A stretch of 36,786 bases of DNA from JAQSWP01 sp050185515 (GTDB taxonomy: Bacteria; Pseudomonadota; Alphaproteobacteria; Reyranellales; JAQSWP01), in NCBI GenBank assembly GCA_050185515.1, contig JBFWZG010000013.1, positions 1 through 36,786 on the forward strand, read 5' to 3'. The position numbers were made by a program, and so were the translations under genes. Of this stretch, positions 10,100-19,143 are shown piece after piece. Within the stretch, counting starts at the first letter, position 1. The number at the start of each line of letters is the position of its first letter. Below the pieces are notes generated by a model, which saw nothing but the letters and a program-made list of their open reading frames with translations, was not told the origin of the DNA and did no database searches.

Positions 10100-10708
10100 C
10101 TATCGGGAGTTGAGCAGCCCGTTGAGAACCAGGCGAGCGGCGAATTCGGTTGCCGCTTCGGGATCGACGGGATCTCGCGTCACCATCACCATCGAGACTT
10201 CGAAGGCGATACCGGCGAAGGAAGCGGCAAGGTATTCGACGTCCGTTTGCGGCAGCAGTCCGCGGGCGATGCCGTCGGCGATGTCGGTCCGCAGATCGTC
10301 GAACAGCGGCGTTATTTCCGGCTGGTCCAGCAATGTGCGAATGGCGCTGGCGTTGCGGCGAGAGAAATTGACCAGGTCGGGATCGCCGGCGATGAAGGTG
10401 AAATAGGATTTGAACGATCCGTAGACGAAGCTTTCGATGGTGGTCGCCGTGCGTCGGCCGGAGGAATGCTGGTTGCGTAGTTCGGTGGTCAGTTCCTCGA
10501 CCACCGCGCGGAATATCTCCTGCTTGTCCGTAAAGTAGTTGTAGAAGGTGCCGGCAGCGAGGTCCGTACGGCGGATGATGTCGCGGACGCTGGCTGCACC
10601 ATACCCCATCTCGGCGAACACGGCCTTCGCCGCGACGAGCAGGGCCGCCCGGTTGCTGGCCTTGTTTCGTTCGCGCTTCGTCGCCGGAGGGATTTGCGTA
10701 ACGGTCAT
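10100..10708 (-). CDS. TetR/AcrR family transcriptional regulator
   Basis: The 202-residue protein has an N-terminal TetR helix-turn-helix at about residues 18-64, seen as AAKAVFAEMGYGAASVRDI followed by RTDLAAGTFYNYFTDKQEIF, a textbook recognition-helix pattern. A helical ligand/dimer domain follows. The ATG at 10708 gives the standard family start; the upstream in-frame part to 10936 overlaps the esterase and is rejected. The ribosome site is weak. A 21-bp imperfect dyad 15 bases upstream may be its own operator. Likely targets are the adjacent esterase and itself (inference). Confidence 0.92.
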   Translation of the reverse strand: MTVTQIPPATKRERNKASNRAALLVAAKAVFAEMGYGAASVRDIIRRTDLAAGTFYNYFTDKQEIFRAVVEELTTELRNQHSSGRRTATTIESFVYGSFKSYFTFIAGDPDLVNFSRRNASAIRTLLDQPEITPLFDDLRTDIADGIARGLLPQTDVEYLAASFAGIAFEVSMVMVTRDPVDPEAATEFAARLVLNGLLNSR

Positions 10709-10722
10709 TTCTGCTCGCGGTG

Positions 10723-10743
10723 GTCCGCAATTGTTGTTCGGAC
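10723..10743. promoter_or_regulatory. Candidate TetR operator (imperfect dyad)
   Basis: The arms GTCCG and CGGAC are separated by 11 bases, with partial symmetry continuing inward. The dyad sits in the 73-base gap between the esterase stop and the TetR start, a common place for autoregulation. This is based on symmetry and location only. Confidence 0.35.
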
Positions 10744-10781
10744 GGCGACGCTTGGCAACGGTCTTGCGCGCGATGGGGCCA

Positions 10782-11831
10782 TCACACGGAAAGATGCGAG
10801 TGCACTGCCTGCGCAATTTCATCCATGGCGCGGGCCGCGGCGGAGATAGTGCCGGTGAATCCCGCGAATCCGTGAATGAGGCTGTCGAAGTTCCGGTACT
10901 CGACGGCGACACCGGCCTCCGCAAGGCGGTCGGCATAGGACCTGCCTTCGTCGCGCAGAGGATCGAATCCCGCGGTACAGAGATAGGCCCTTGGCAGGCC
11001 GGCCAGCGACGCGGCCTTCAGCGGCGACGCCCGCCAGTCGTCGATCTGGGTCGGGGTTTCGAGATACTGGCCGCGAAACCAGTCCATCATCGGGCGGGTC
11101 AGGAGGAAATCCTCGCCACAACTGCGGTGAGACGGGGATTGACCACCCAGTTCGGTAGCCGGGTAGACCAGAAGCTGGAAAGAGGGTTGGGCCGTGCCGC
11201 GATCGCGCGCCATCAGGCTCACCACCGCCGCCATGTTGCCGCCGGCCGAATCGCCGCCGACGCCAACCCGTGACGGGTCCCCGCCCAGCGACACAGCGTT
11301 GGCATGCGTCCAGTCGAAGGCTGCCAGCCCATCCTCGATCGCGGCGGGAAACTTGTGCTCCGGCGCGCGCCGGTAGTCGATCGACACGACAATGCAGCCG
11401 GACTTGGCGGCGAGATATCGGCAGACCTTGTCGTAGGACGGCAAATCGCCCACTACCCAGCCGCCGCCATGGTAGTAGACGAGAATTCCGGCGGGGCCGG
11501 CGGCCGCTCCTTTCGGCCGGTAAATGCGCACCGGAATGGCGCCGGCCGGTCCCGGGATGGTCCGGTCGACCAGTTCGCCGATCGGCTGCGCCCATCCGCC
11601 GAGGACGCGCATGGACATCGCAAACTCGTGGCGTGCCTGCTCCAGCGACAATTCGTGCAGTGGCTTGCGCCTGGCCAGCGCCACCAGCCGCAGCAACCAT
11701 TGGGTCCGGGTGTCGAGGACAAAACCGTCGACGGTGCGCGCCGGGCCGGTCAGCAGGCCGGTCCACGATAGCGGCATACGCAGCAGGCCGGACAGGGTCA
11801 GGGTCTGGATTGTCTCGCTGATCGAAGCCAT
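10782..11831 (-). CDS. Alpha/beta hydrolase, hormone-sensitive lipase (HSL) family esterase
   Basis: The 349-residue cytoplasmic esterase shows the oxyanion-hole motif HGGGW of the HSL group, the nucleophile elbow GDSAGGN, the acid in GFDPLRDEG, and the catalytic histidine in LIHGFAGF. The family hydrolyses short- to medium-chain esters; the natural substrate is unknown. The true start is probably the ATG at 11831, since a TTG two codons earlier has no better ribosome site. It lies 73 bases upstream of the TetR gene on the same strand, so it may be the TetR target. Confidence 0.93.
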   Translation of the reverse strand: MASISETIQTLTLSGLLRMPLSWTGLLTGPARTVDGFVLDTRTQWLLRLVALARRKPLHELSLEQARHEFAMSMRVLGGWAQPIGELVDRTIPGPAGAIPVRIYRPKGAAAGPAGILVYYHGGGWVVGDLPSYDKVCRYLAAKSGCIVVSIDYRRAPEHKFPAAIEDGLAAFDWTHANAVSLGGDPSRVGVGGDSAGGNMAAVVSLMARDRGTAQPSFQLLVYPATELGGQSPSHRSCGEDFLLTRPMMDWFRGQYLETPTQIDDWRASPLKAASLAGLPRAYLCTAGFDPLRDEGRSYADRLAEAGVAVEYRNFDSLIHGFAGFTGTISAAARAMDEIAQAVHSHLSV

Positions 11832-11909
11832 CGCCAAATCGCCGATTACGCTGGAATGCCGGACATTATACCGGCTCGTACCGGCCCGTCGCGTCGATTC
11901 GGCCGACCG

Positions 11910-12923
11910 TCAGATCAGACCGAGGCTCTTAAAGCTGGCATGGCCCTTCCGGCCGATGACGACATGGTCGTGCAGGCTGATCCCGAGGATTTCGGCCGCG
12001 CCCTGCACTTCCCGGGTCATCTCGATGTCGGCCTGCGACGGCGTCGGATCGCCAGACGGGTGATTGTGGACCATGATGAGCGAAGAGGCGCCAAGCTGCA
12101 GCGCCCGCCTGACCACCTCGCGCGGATAGACCGGGGTGTGGTCGACCGTACCGCGCTGCTGTACCTCATCGGCGATCAGCACGTTCTTGCGATCGAGAAA
12201 CAGCAGTCGGAACTGCTCGGTATCATTGTGGGCCATGGTCGATCGACAATAATCGAGCAGTTTCTGCCACGAGCCGATCACCGGCCGGTCGACGATTTCC
12301 TCTCGCGTCAGCCGGGCGCCCAGTTCGCGCGCGGCCCGCAGCAGCACCAGAGTGCGCTTGTCGATCTCCTCGAACTCGGCGAGCTGTTCGAGCGGGGCGG
12401 CCAGCACGCCGCCCAGACTGCCGAAACGCTCCAAGAGGCGCTTGGCCAGCGGTTTGGTGTCGCGTCGATCGATGCAGTAGAAGAGCATCAGTTCCAGCAG
12501 CTCGTAGTCAGGCAGGCTTTCCGCACCGGAGGCGAGGAACCGCTCGCGCAGCCTTTGCCGGTGGCCGTGATAGTGTGGCTTGTCGGCTGTCGGGCCGGCG
12601 ATGCCGTTATGGCCGGGTCCGATCTCCGCCAAGCCCGGTGGCTGCGATCCTGACAGCCGCTCGGCCAGCAGCCGGGACGGGTCTTCGCCTGCGAACACCC
12701 AGGCTTCCTCCAGCCGGTTCCAGCGTCCGCCAAGCTCACGCATCAGCGCGCGATGCGGATGCGTGTCGCCGGTCACGTGGAAGCTGCACTGGCCGTCGAT
12801 ATCGCGGCGTTCGGCAATGGTCAGGCGCAGACGCCTGAGGGTGGCGGCGGATTCGGCGTCGAATACGATGGCGGCGGGCGGGGCCGGCGGCTTCGCGGCG
12901 GATTTCTGCCTGCGAATGGCCAT
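11910..12923 (-). CDS. radC: RadC-family (UPF0758/JAB domain) protein with N-terminal extension
   Basis: The C-terminal half carries the JAB1/MPN-like metal motif HNHPSGDPTPS with His286, His288 and Asp299, preceded by the RadC core starting at GHRQRLRERF (about 120) and a helix-hairpin-helix-like region (about 160-200). The real role of RadC is unclear despite its name. The protein is 337 residues; about 110 at the N-terminus are extra relative to the usual 220-230. They include a compact segment RALMRELGGRWNRLEEAWVF (59-78). The ATG at 12923 is eight bases after the map stop, so the two genes are likely co-transcribed. Confidence 0.9.
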   Translation of the reverse strand: MAIRRQKSAAKPPAPPAAIVFDAESAATLRRLRLTIAERRDIDGQCSFHVTGDTHPHRALMRELGGRWNRLEEAWVFAGEDPSRLLAERLSGSQPPGLAEIGPGHNGIAGPTADKPHYHGHRQRLRERFLASGAESLPDYELLELMLFYCIDRRDTKPLAKRLLERFGSLGGVLAAPLEQLAEFEEIDKRTLVLLRAARELGARLTREEIVDRPVIGSWQKLLDYCRSTMAHNDTEQFRLLFLDRKNVLIADEVQQRGTVDHTPVYPREVVRRALQLGASSLIMVHNHPSGDPTPSQADIEMTREVQGAAEILGISLHDHVVIGRKGHASFKSLGLI

Positions 12924-12931
12924 GTCAGGGG

Positions 12932-13777
12932 TCAGGCGTCCTTGGCGCCGGACGCCGCGGGATAGGGCGGCAGGTGCCACTCCTGAGGAGAAAGCGTGAA
13001 GATCTCGTAACCTGTCGCGGTGACGCCGATCGAATGCTCGAACTGGGCCGAGAGCGAGCGATCCTTGGTAACCGCCGTCCAGCCGTCGTCCAGCACCTTC
13101 ACCTGCCAGCGTCCGGCATTGACCATTGGTTCGATCGTGAAAAACATGCCTTCGCGCAGTTCGGGACCGGTGCCGGGCCGGCCATAGTGGAGAATGTTCG
13201 GCGCGTCGTGGAAGATGCGGCCAAGGCCGTGACCGCAGAAATCGCGCACCACCGAGAAGCGGTTGGCCTCGACGTAGCTCTGTATGGCGTGACCGATATC
13301 GCCGAGCCTGGCGCCGGGCTTCACCACCTCGATGCCGCGCATCATCGCCTGATGGGTGACCTCGCACAGCCTGCGGGCCAGCAGCTTGACCTCGTCCACA
13401 TAGAACATGCGGCTGGTGTCGCCATACCAGCCGTCGAGAATGACGGTGACGTCGATGTTCATCACGTCGCCAGCAGCCAGGCGCTTGTCGCTTGGAATGC
13501 CGTGGCAGACGACATGATTGATCGACGTGCAGATGGATTTCGGATAGCCGCGATAGCCGAGGGGGGCCGGAATCGCGCCATGATCGCGGATGAAGTCGTG
13601 GCAGAGCCGGTCGAGTTCCTCGGTAGTGACGCCAGGACGAACGTAAGGTGTAATGAAATCAAGCGTCTCGGCCGCTAGCCTGCCGGCCCGGCGCATGCCC
13701 TCGAATCCGGCAGCGTCGTGGATCTTGACCGTCCGGACGTCCTGGTATTCCCGCTCGAGTAGTTCCTGCTCCTTCAT
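12932..13777 (-). CDS. map: Methionine aminopeptidase, type I
   Basis: Map removes the N-terminal methionine from new proteins. The five metal ligands are present: Asp109 and Asp120 (NIDVTVILDGWYGDTS), His183 (CGHGLGR), Glu216 (FTIEPM) and Glu247 (QFEHS), with substrate-gate His92 in VVCHGIP. The 281-residue length is normal, with a short extra N-terminus. The ATG at 13777 is chosen because the longer in-frame reading needs a TTG start and is not family-like. The ribosome site is weak. radC follows on the same strand, and that pairing is often seen in alphaproteobacteria. Confidence 0.97.
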   Translation of the reverse strand: MKEQELLEREYQDVRTVKIHDAAGFEGMRRAGRLAAETLDFITPYVRPGVTTEELDRLCHDFIRDHGAIPAPLGYRGYPKSICTSINHVVCHGIPSDKRLAAGDVMNIDVTVILDGWYGDTSRMFYVDEVKLLARRLCEVTHQAMMRGIEVVKPGARLGDIGHAIQSYVEANRFSVVRDFCGHGLGRIFHDAPNILHYGRPGTGPELREGMFFTIEPMVNAGRWQVKVLDDGWTAVTKDRSLSAQFEHSIGVTATGYEIFTLSPQEWHLPPYPAASGAKDA

Positions 13778-13928
13778 GGGGCAATATTTGGCACTTTCGC
13801 GCCTGCGGAACAAGGCCAAGAGCCGATTCCCATTCCGGATCAGGGGGATTTTCGCCGCAGGCCCAGGGTTTTGCGGTCGCTTGCGGTCGCGCTACAGTGC
13901 CGGCCCGCCCTCGTGGAACCGCTCTGTC

Positions 13929-14684
13929 ATGTCTGCCAAAGAAGTCACCGCCTGCCTGATCATAATCGGCAACGAAATCCTGTCCGGACGGACCAAGGAT
14001 GCAAACCTGCCCTACCTCGCCGTCGGACTGAACGAACTGGGCGTGCGCCTCCGCGAGGCCCGGGTCATACCCGACATCGAGGAGACCATCGTCGCCACGG
14101 TCAACGAAGCCCGTGCGCGCTTCGATTACGTCATCACCACCGGCGGTATCGGCCCGACGCACGACGACATCACTGCCGATGCCGTCGCCAAGGCCTTCGG
14201 GGTGAATATCGGCATCAACAAGGAGGCCTACGACCGGCTGCTCAAGCACTACGGCGATCCGGCGATTTTCACGCCAGCCCGACAGCGGATGGCACGCATT
14301 CCCGATACGGCGACGCTGATCGACAATCCGGTGTCGGTGGCGCCGGGCTTCCAGATCGGCAATGTCTTCGTGCTGGCCGGCGTGCCGATGATCGTCCAGG
14401 CGATGTTCCAGAGCTTCAAGCACCGGTTGGTCGGCGGCATGCCGGTGCTCAGCCGCACCGTGCGGGTCTCGCTGCCCGAGGGCACCATCGCCGAGCCGCT
14501 GGCGGCGTTGCAGAAGCAATACGCGGATCTGGAGATCGGCAGCTATCCGTCCTTCCGTCAGGGAAAGATAAGCACTGGCCTGGTGTTGCGCGGCACCGAC
14601 GGCGCGCGGCTGGACAAGGGCGCCGGCGAACTCGTCGCCATTTTGAGCGGTCTGGGCGGCGATCCCGAACTGGTCGAAGGCTGA
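13929..14684 (+). CDS. Molybdopterin-binding domain protein (CinA N-terminal/MoaB-like)
   Basis: The 251-residue protein has the MoCF/MPT-binding signature TTGGIGPTHDDIT and the N-terminal IGNEILSGRTKDAN typical of CinA-type competence/damage-inducible proteins. It has only this N-terminal domain. The C-terminal amidohydrolase (PncC) domain of full CinA is absent, and a different tail of about 70 residues is seen. The function is unknown; stand-alone CinA-N proteins may be nucleotide or NAD-derivative pyrophosphatases. The ATG at 13929 is supported by the family start. Its last codons contain the Shine-Dalgarno of the next gene, which begins two bases after its stop. Confidence 0.9.
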   Translation: MSAKEVTACLIIIGNEILSGRTKDANLPYLAVGLNELGVRLREARVIPDIEETIVATVNEARARFDYVITTGGIGPTHDDITADAVAKAFGVNIGINKEAYDRLLKHYGDPAIFTPARQRMARIPDTATLIDNPVSVAPGFQIGNVFVLAGVPMIVQAMFQSFKHRLVGGMPVLSRTVRVSLPEGTIAEPLAALQKQYADLEIGSYPSFRQGKISTGLVLRGTDGARLDKGAGELVAILSGLGGDPELVEG

Positions 14685-14686
14685 GC

Positions 14687-15583
14687 GTGACGGCGCGTCG
14701 GCCGGTCGACCTCAGGCGAAGCTGGCTGTTCGTTCCCGGTGGCGATGCCGCGGCGCTGCGGGATGCGCCCGGCAGCGGCGCGGACGTGCTGATCCAGGAG
14801 CTGGAGGACTTCGTGCCGGCTGATCGCAAGCGCGCGGCCCGCACGATGATCGCCGACACGATGCGGCAATGGCGGGCGGCCGGCGTCGTGGCGGCTGTCC
14901 GAATCAATCCGCTCTCCGGGCCGGAAGGAGTGTTAGATCTGGACGCCGCCATGCGCGCCGGCGCCGATGCCATCCTGCTGCCGAAAACCCGTGACGCGGC
15001 CGACGTCGGTGAAGTCGACCGCGCCATGGCCGAGCGTGAAAGGGCGCTGGGCCTGGCGGCGGGGGCGGTCGAACTGGTGCCCAACGTCGAATCGGCGCGT
15101 GGCCTGGTCGACACATTAGCCATCGCAAGAGCGGCGCCTCGTATTTCCGCCTGCCTCGTCGCCAGCGAGGACATGGCGACCGATCTGGGCGCGGAACGGG
15201 CCCGTGATGGGCGCGAACTTGACTACGTCCGCCAGCGCTTTCTCGTGGAATGCACGGCCGCGGGCGTGCTGGCGATCGATTGCCCCTATACATGGTCGGA
15301 CGTCGAGGGCGTTCGGGCAGAGGCGGAATGGGCGCGCCGACTTGGCTACCGCGCCAAAAGCCTTGTGGCGGCGGCGCATGCCGTCGTCGTCAATCAGGTT
15401 TTCACGCCGCAGCCCGGGGCCGTCGCCACCGCCCGACGGATTGTCGAAGTCTTCGAACGGGCGCAGCGCGAGGGACATGGTCAGGCGATGCTCGATGGCA
15501 ATCTCGTTGAGCATCCGACGTACCGGAATGCCCAGCGCCTGATCGAGCGCAGCGAGGCGTTTGCAGCCCGCTCGGAGGATTGA
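14687..15583 (+). CDS. HpcH/HpaI aldolase / citrate lyase beta subunit (CitE)-like protein
   Basis: The 298-residue TIM-barrel protein belongs to the CitE/malyl-CoA lyase group: RRSWLFVPGG near the N-terminus, ELEDFVPADRKRAAR, VRINPL, the metal Glu in VPNVESARGL and the Asp region ASEDMATDLG. Family members cleave acyl-CoA or 2-oxo acids such as malyl-CoA or citramalyl-CoA. The canonical DLEDAV is ELEDFV here. The start is GTG at 14687, with AAGG six bases before it inside the upstream gene. Its stop overlaps the next gene's start as TGATG, so the run 13929-17064 is translationally coupled. The specific substrate is unknown. Confidence 0.87.
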   Translation: MTARRPVDLRRSWLFVPGGDAAALRDAPGSGADVLIQELEDFVPADRKRAARTMIADTMRQWRAAGVVAAVRINPLSGPEGVLDLDAAMRAGADAILLPKTRDAADVGEVDRAMAERERALGLAAGAVELVPNVESARGLVDTLAIARAAPRISACLVASEDMATDLGAERARDGRELDYVRQRFLVECTAAGVLAIDCPYTWSDVEGVRAEAEWARRLGYRAKSLVAAAHAVVVNQVFTPQPGAVATARRIVEVFERAQREGHGQAMLDGNLVEHPTYRNAQRLIERSEAFAARSED

Positions 15584-17064
15584 TGGCGCAAGCCGGGGGC
15601 CTCGGACGCGAGAGGGCGCTGCGGTGGCTGCCGCTCGCGTTCGGCATCGCCGGCGCGCTCGGCCTCGGCGCCTGGCTGCAACTCGCCTGGCAGCAGATAT
15701 TTCATCCGCTCGAACTGTTCGGCCACGAAGGCGTCATCGTCGACCACGTCGCACGCCTGCTGCGCGGCGAAGCGATCTACGGGCCACCCGAGCTGACTTT
15801 CGTGCCGTTCCTCTACACGCCAGGATACTACTTGCTGTGCGCGGCTTTCGCCTGGCTGGGTGACCTCGCCTTCGTCGTGCCACGCGCCGTGTCGGCCCTA
15901 TCTACGCTCGTCGCGATGGGGTGCCTGGCGCTGATGGTCATCCGAGCCGGCGGCAATGCGGTGTGGGGCATTGCCGGCGTGGGCGTCTATGCGCTCGCCG
16001 CCTCGCAGGTCGAAGCCTGGTATGCCCTGGCCCAGGTCGACAGCCTGTTCGTCGCCGTTCTGGCACTCGCGATGGCGGGGGTGCAACGCGCGCGAACCGC
16101 CTCGCAATGGTTCGCCGTTGGCGTGCTGTTCGCCCTTGCCTTCTGGTGCAAGCAGAGCGGGGTGCTCGCCGGCCTTATCGTAGCGCTTGTGATGGCCGCG
16201 GCGTCCCTTCGTCACGGTCTCGCTATCGTCGCCGGAATGGCAGCGGGCATCGCGCCACCTCTGGCCTGGATCGCACTCGCCGGCAACGACTGGTTTTTTT
16301 TCTATGTGTTCGCGATTCCCGCTGGCTTCGGCCAGGACCTGGCGAAGCTCGCCCTGTTGCTGCGGCACGACGTGCCGCCGCTGCTGCCGGCCGGAGTGCT
16401 GGGTCTCTGGCTGCTCGCCTTGCTGTGGCGGCAGGAGCAGCGCGAGCTTCTTCTGCGGTACGTCGCGGTCGGCGCGGCACTGGCCGGTACGGCGATCGCA
16501 GGCCGACTGCATGTCGGCGGCCATGTGAATACGCTTATGCCGGCGCTGTTGCTGATGGCCCTGTTGCTGGGCATCGGCGGCAGCTTTCTGTGGCAGCGCG
16601 GCGGCCTCGAGTCGGCCCGTCGCTGGGCCCGCCCGCTCGTGGCGGTTCTCGTGGCGCTGCAGTTCGCGCTGGTGTCGGATGACTTCTCGCGGTTTCGCCC
16701 GGCCTCGACTGGCGTGGCAGTGGCTGCGGAGATGCGGACCGCGCTGGCTGCAGCGCGAAAGCCTCTCTTGCTCCCTGGGCTCGGGTACCTGATCGGCGAA
16801 CCAGCCGGCGCCGACCCGGTGGCGGTCAATGATGTGATGCGGACCAGCCCCTCGCGCGCCCGCCCGCTTCTCGAGGCGCTGGAAAGAGCCATGATCGAAC
16901 GCCGCTTCGGCGGCGTCGTGCTGGAGGAATTTCTGCGCCAGCGCTACCAGCCGCTGTATGGCGAGTACTACAGGGCGGTTGGCCCGCTGACGGCGGATTC
17001 CGACGCCGTACGACCGCGCGCCGGGCTCGATTTTGGCACGCCCTGGCTGCTGGAGTCGCGCTGA
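15583..17064 (+). CDS. Polytopic membrane protein, GT-C/ArnT-like glycosyltransferase candidate
   Basis: The 493-residue protein has about ten hydrophobic segments (first near residues 14-34). Its first periplasmic loop carries acidic residues, HEGVIVDHVARLLRGEAIY followed by LYTPGYYLL, similar in layout to the PMT/ArnT (GT39/GT83) superfamily. A soluble C-terminal part of about 110 residues follows the last helix. Lipid-linked sugar transfer to an envelope acceptor is the likely type of activity, though neither donor nor acceptor can be named. The ATG at 15583 shares its A with the upstream TGA and has GGAGG at four bases. Nothing in the neighbourhood encodes other envelope-sugar genes. Confidence 0.75.
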   Translation: MAQAGGLGRERALRWLPLAFGIAGALGLGAWLQLAWQQIFHPLELFGHEGVIVDHVARLLRGEAIYGPPELTFVPFLYTPGYYLLCAAFAWLGDLAFVVPRAVSALSTLVAMGCLALMVIRAGGNAVWGIAGVGVYALAASQVEAWYALAQVDSLFVAVLALAMAGVQRARTASQWFAVGVLFALAFWCKQSGVLAGLIVALVMAAASLRHGLAIVAGMAAGIAPPLAWIALAGNDWFFFYVFAIPAGFGQDLAKLALLLRHDVPPLLPAGVLGLWLLALLWRQEQRELLLRYVAVGAALAGTAIAGRLHVGGHVNTLMPALLLMALLLGIGGSFLWQRGGLESARRWARPLVAVLVALQFALVSDDFSRFRPASTGVAVAAEMRTALAAARKPLLLPGLGYLIGEPAGADPVAVNDVMRTSPSRARPLLEALERAMIERRFGGVVLEEFLRQRYQPLYGEYYRAVGPLTADSDAVRPRAGLDFGTPWLLESR

Positions 17065-17106
17065 CCCACAGGTTGTGTTGCGATCGGGCTTCCGTATGAT
17101 CGCCCC

Positions 17107-17814
17107 ATGGCAGCCGCAGCGCTTGGCATACTGGTTCTCGACACGCAGTTCCCCCGCATCGCCGGGGACGCCGGCAATCCAGATACGTTTCCTTTCCCGG
17201 TGCTGCTCGATCGCCTGGAAGGCATCGGACCGCAGATGGCGGTGCGCGAGGCGGGTCGGCAGGAGGAACTCGTCGATCGGCTGGCCGAGGCGACCGAACG
17301 GCTGGTTGCGCGCGGTGCCGACGGCATCGCCACGACCTGCGGTTTTCTGGCCCTGGTGCAGCGGGAGCTCGCGATCCGCAGCAGTGTGCCGGTCGCCACA
17401 TCCAGCCTGCTGCAGGTGCCGGTCGTCGAACGCTTGTTGCCGCGCGGACGGCGGGCCGGGATCATCACCGCCGAGGCGCGCAGCCTGACGCCGGCGCATC
17501 TGGAGGCGGTCGGCGTATCGCTCGATACGCCGATCGTCGGCATGCCGGAAGGGGGCAGCTTCGCCCACACGTTCCTCGACAACAACGTCGCGTTCGATCG
17601 ACGCGCGGTGCAGGAGGAAGTGGTGCAGGCCGGCCGGCAGCTGGCGAGAGACTATCCAGATATTGGCGCCATCGTCCTGGAGTGCGCCAACCTGCCGCCA
17701 TACTCGCGAACCTTGCACGAGGCCCTGAAGTTGCCGGTCTACGACGTCCGCAGCTTCCTTATGTGGTTCCATGCCGGGCTGTCGCCCGAACGCCCGATCG
17801 GCGGCATCGCCTGA
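17107..17814 (+). CDS. Aspartate/glutamate racemase family protein
   Basis: The 235-residue protein has the two-cysteine arrangement of the Asp/Glu/hydantoin racemase superfamily, Cys78 in GIATTCGFL and Cys193 in VLECANLPPY. That pattern fits a cofactor-independent racemase, or related maleate isomerase or decarboxylase types. Substrate specificity cannot be inferred. The ATG at 17107 has little Shine-Dalgarno and lies 42 bases after the membrane protein gene. It converges on the TRAP permease gene dctM with a 10-base gap. A link to the adjacent TRAP transporter (import of an organic or amino acid) is possible but unproven. Confidence 0.85.
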   Translation: MAAAALGILVLDTQFPRIAGDAGNPDTFPFPVLLDRLEGIGPQMAVREAGRQEELVDRLAEATERLVARGADGIATTCGFLALVQRELAIRSSVPVATSSLLQVPVVERLLPRGRRAGIITAEARSLTPAHLEAVGVSLDTPIVGMPEGGSFAHTFLDNNVAFDRRAVQEEVVQAGRQLARDYPDIGAIVLECANLPPYSRTLHEALKLPVYDVRSFLMWFHAGLSPERPIGGIA

Positions 17815-17824
17815 CGGTTGAGCC

Positions 17825-19135
17825 CTAGCCCGCGGCGTTGCTCATCTGCGAGGGCAGCCAGGTCGCGATCTCGGGAAACAGCCAGACCAGCGTCACCGCG
17901 ACCGCCATCATTACGAAGAACGGCAGCGTCACCCTTGCGACATAGAGGATGGAGCGCCCCGTCATGCCCTGCAGGACGAACAGGTTGAAGCCGACCGGCG
18001 GCGTGATCTGAGCCATTTCGACCACCAGCACGATGAAGATGCCGAACCAGATCAAGTCGAATCCGGCCTGCTGCACCACCGGCAGGAGGATTGCGATCGT
18101 CAGCACGACCATCGAGATGCCGTCGATGAAGCAGCCCAGAAGCATGAAGAACAGGGTCAGCGCCAGGATCAGCGCGCCGGGCGACAGCCCGAGTTCGGCG
18201 ATCCATTCGGCCAAGTGGCGCGGCAGGCCGGTGAATCCCATGGCGAGCGACAGAAAAGCGGACCCGGCGAGGATCAGCGCGATCATGCAGGAGGTGCGGG
18301 TGGCGCCCATGACGCTGTCGGCGAAGGTACGCCAGTTCATCGAGCCCTGCGCCCACGAGAGGATAAGGGCGCCGATAACGCCCAGCGCCGCCGATTCGGT
18401 CGCCGTGGCGATGCCGGCGTAGATCGATCCCAGCACGAGGCCGATCAGAAGAATGACCGGAATGAGCTGGCGCGACGCCCAGACCTTTTCCCGCAGGCTC
18501 ATGACGATGTCGCTGGGCGGGATGCGGTCGCGATTGAGCATCGACCAGCCGACGACATAACCCATGAACAGCAAGGCGAGCAGTATGCCGGGCAGAATGC
18601 CAGCGATGAACAGCCGGGCGATCGACACCTCGGCGGCGACGCCGTAGACGATCATGATGATCGACGGCGGGATCAGCAGCCCCAGCGTTCCCGACCCGGC
18701 CAGCGAGCCCAGCGCGATCTCGTCCGGGTAGCCGCGCTTCTTGAGTTCGGGAATGGTCATCTTGCCGATCGTGGCGCAGGTTGCGGCGGACGAGCCGGAG
18801 ATGGCGGCGAAGATCGTGCAGCCGATGATGTTGGTATGCACCAGGCGGCCGGGCAGGCGCGTCATCCAGGGCGCCAGGCCGCGGAACATGTCCTCCGAAA
18901 GACGGGTGCGGAACAGGATCTCGCCCATCCAGATGAACAGCGGCAGGGCAGTCAGAGTCCAGCTGGAGGCGGCGCCGAAGATCGTCGTCGCCATGGCGTC
19001 CCCGGCCGGCCGCGTCGTGAAAAGCCACATCGCGATGACGGCGACGCCGATCAGGCTGAGGCCGATCCATATGCCGCTGGCCAGCAGCGCGAACAGCGCG
19101 ACGATCAGGATCAGGGTGGTTTCGAGGTCAGACAT
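17825..19135 (-). CDS. dctM: TRAP transporter large permease subunit (DctM type)
   Basis: DctM is the 12-helix subunit that moves the substrate, driven by a sodium gradient, in tripartite TRAP systems. The 436-residue protein shows many hydrophobic segments and family motifs such as ISGSSAATCATIGKMTIPE, LIPPSIIMIVYG, and EMAQITPPVGFNLFVLQG near the C-terminus. The ATG at 19135, with AGAGG just upstream, is chosen over longer readings through dctQ. It is eight bases after the dctQ stop. Substrates of TRAP systems are usually organic acids; the one here is unknown. Confidence 0.96.
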   Translation of the reverse strand: MSDLETTLILIVALFALLASGIWIGLSLIGVAVIAMWLFTTRPAGDAMATTIFGAASSWTLTALPLFIWMGEILFRTRLSEDMFRGLAPWMTRLPGRLVHTNIIGCTIFAAISGSSAATCATIGKMTIPELKKRGYPDEIALGSLAGSGTLGLLIPPSIIMIVYGVAAEVSIARLFIAGILPGILLALLFMGYVVGWSMLNRDRIPPSDIVMSLREKVWASRQLIPVILLIGLVLGSIYAGIATATESAALGVIGALILSWAQGSMNWRTFADSVMGATRTSCMIALILAGSAFLSLAMGFTGLPRHLAEWIAELGLSPGALILALTLFFMLLGCFIDGISMVVLTIAILLPVVQQAGFDLIWFGIFIVLVVEMAQITPPVGFNLFVLQGMTGRSILYVARVTLPFFVMMAVAVTLVWLFPEIATWLPSQMSNAAG

Positions 19136-19143
19136 CGCCTCTC

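Noticed and set aside
15898..17772. 624-codon minus-strand open frame opposite the membrane protein and racemase genes
   Set aside because: Its composition is typical of an antisense frame. The plus-strand genes have clear families, ribosome sites and coupled starts.
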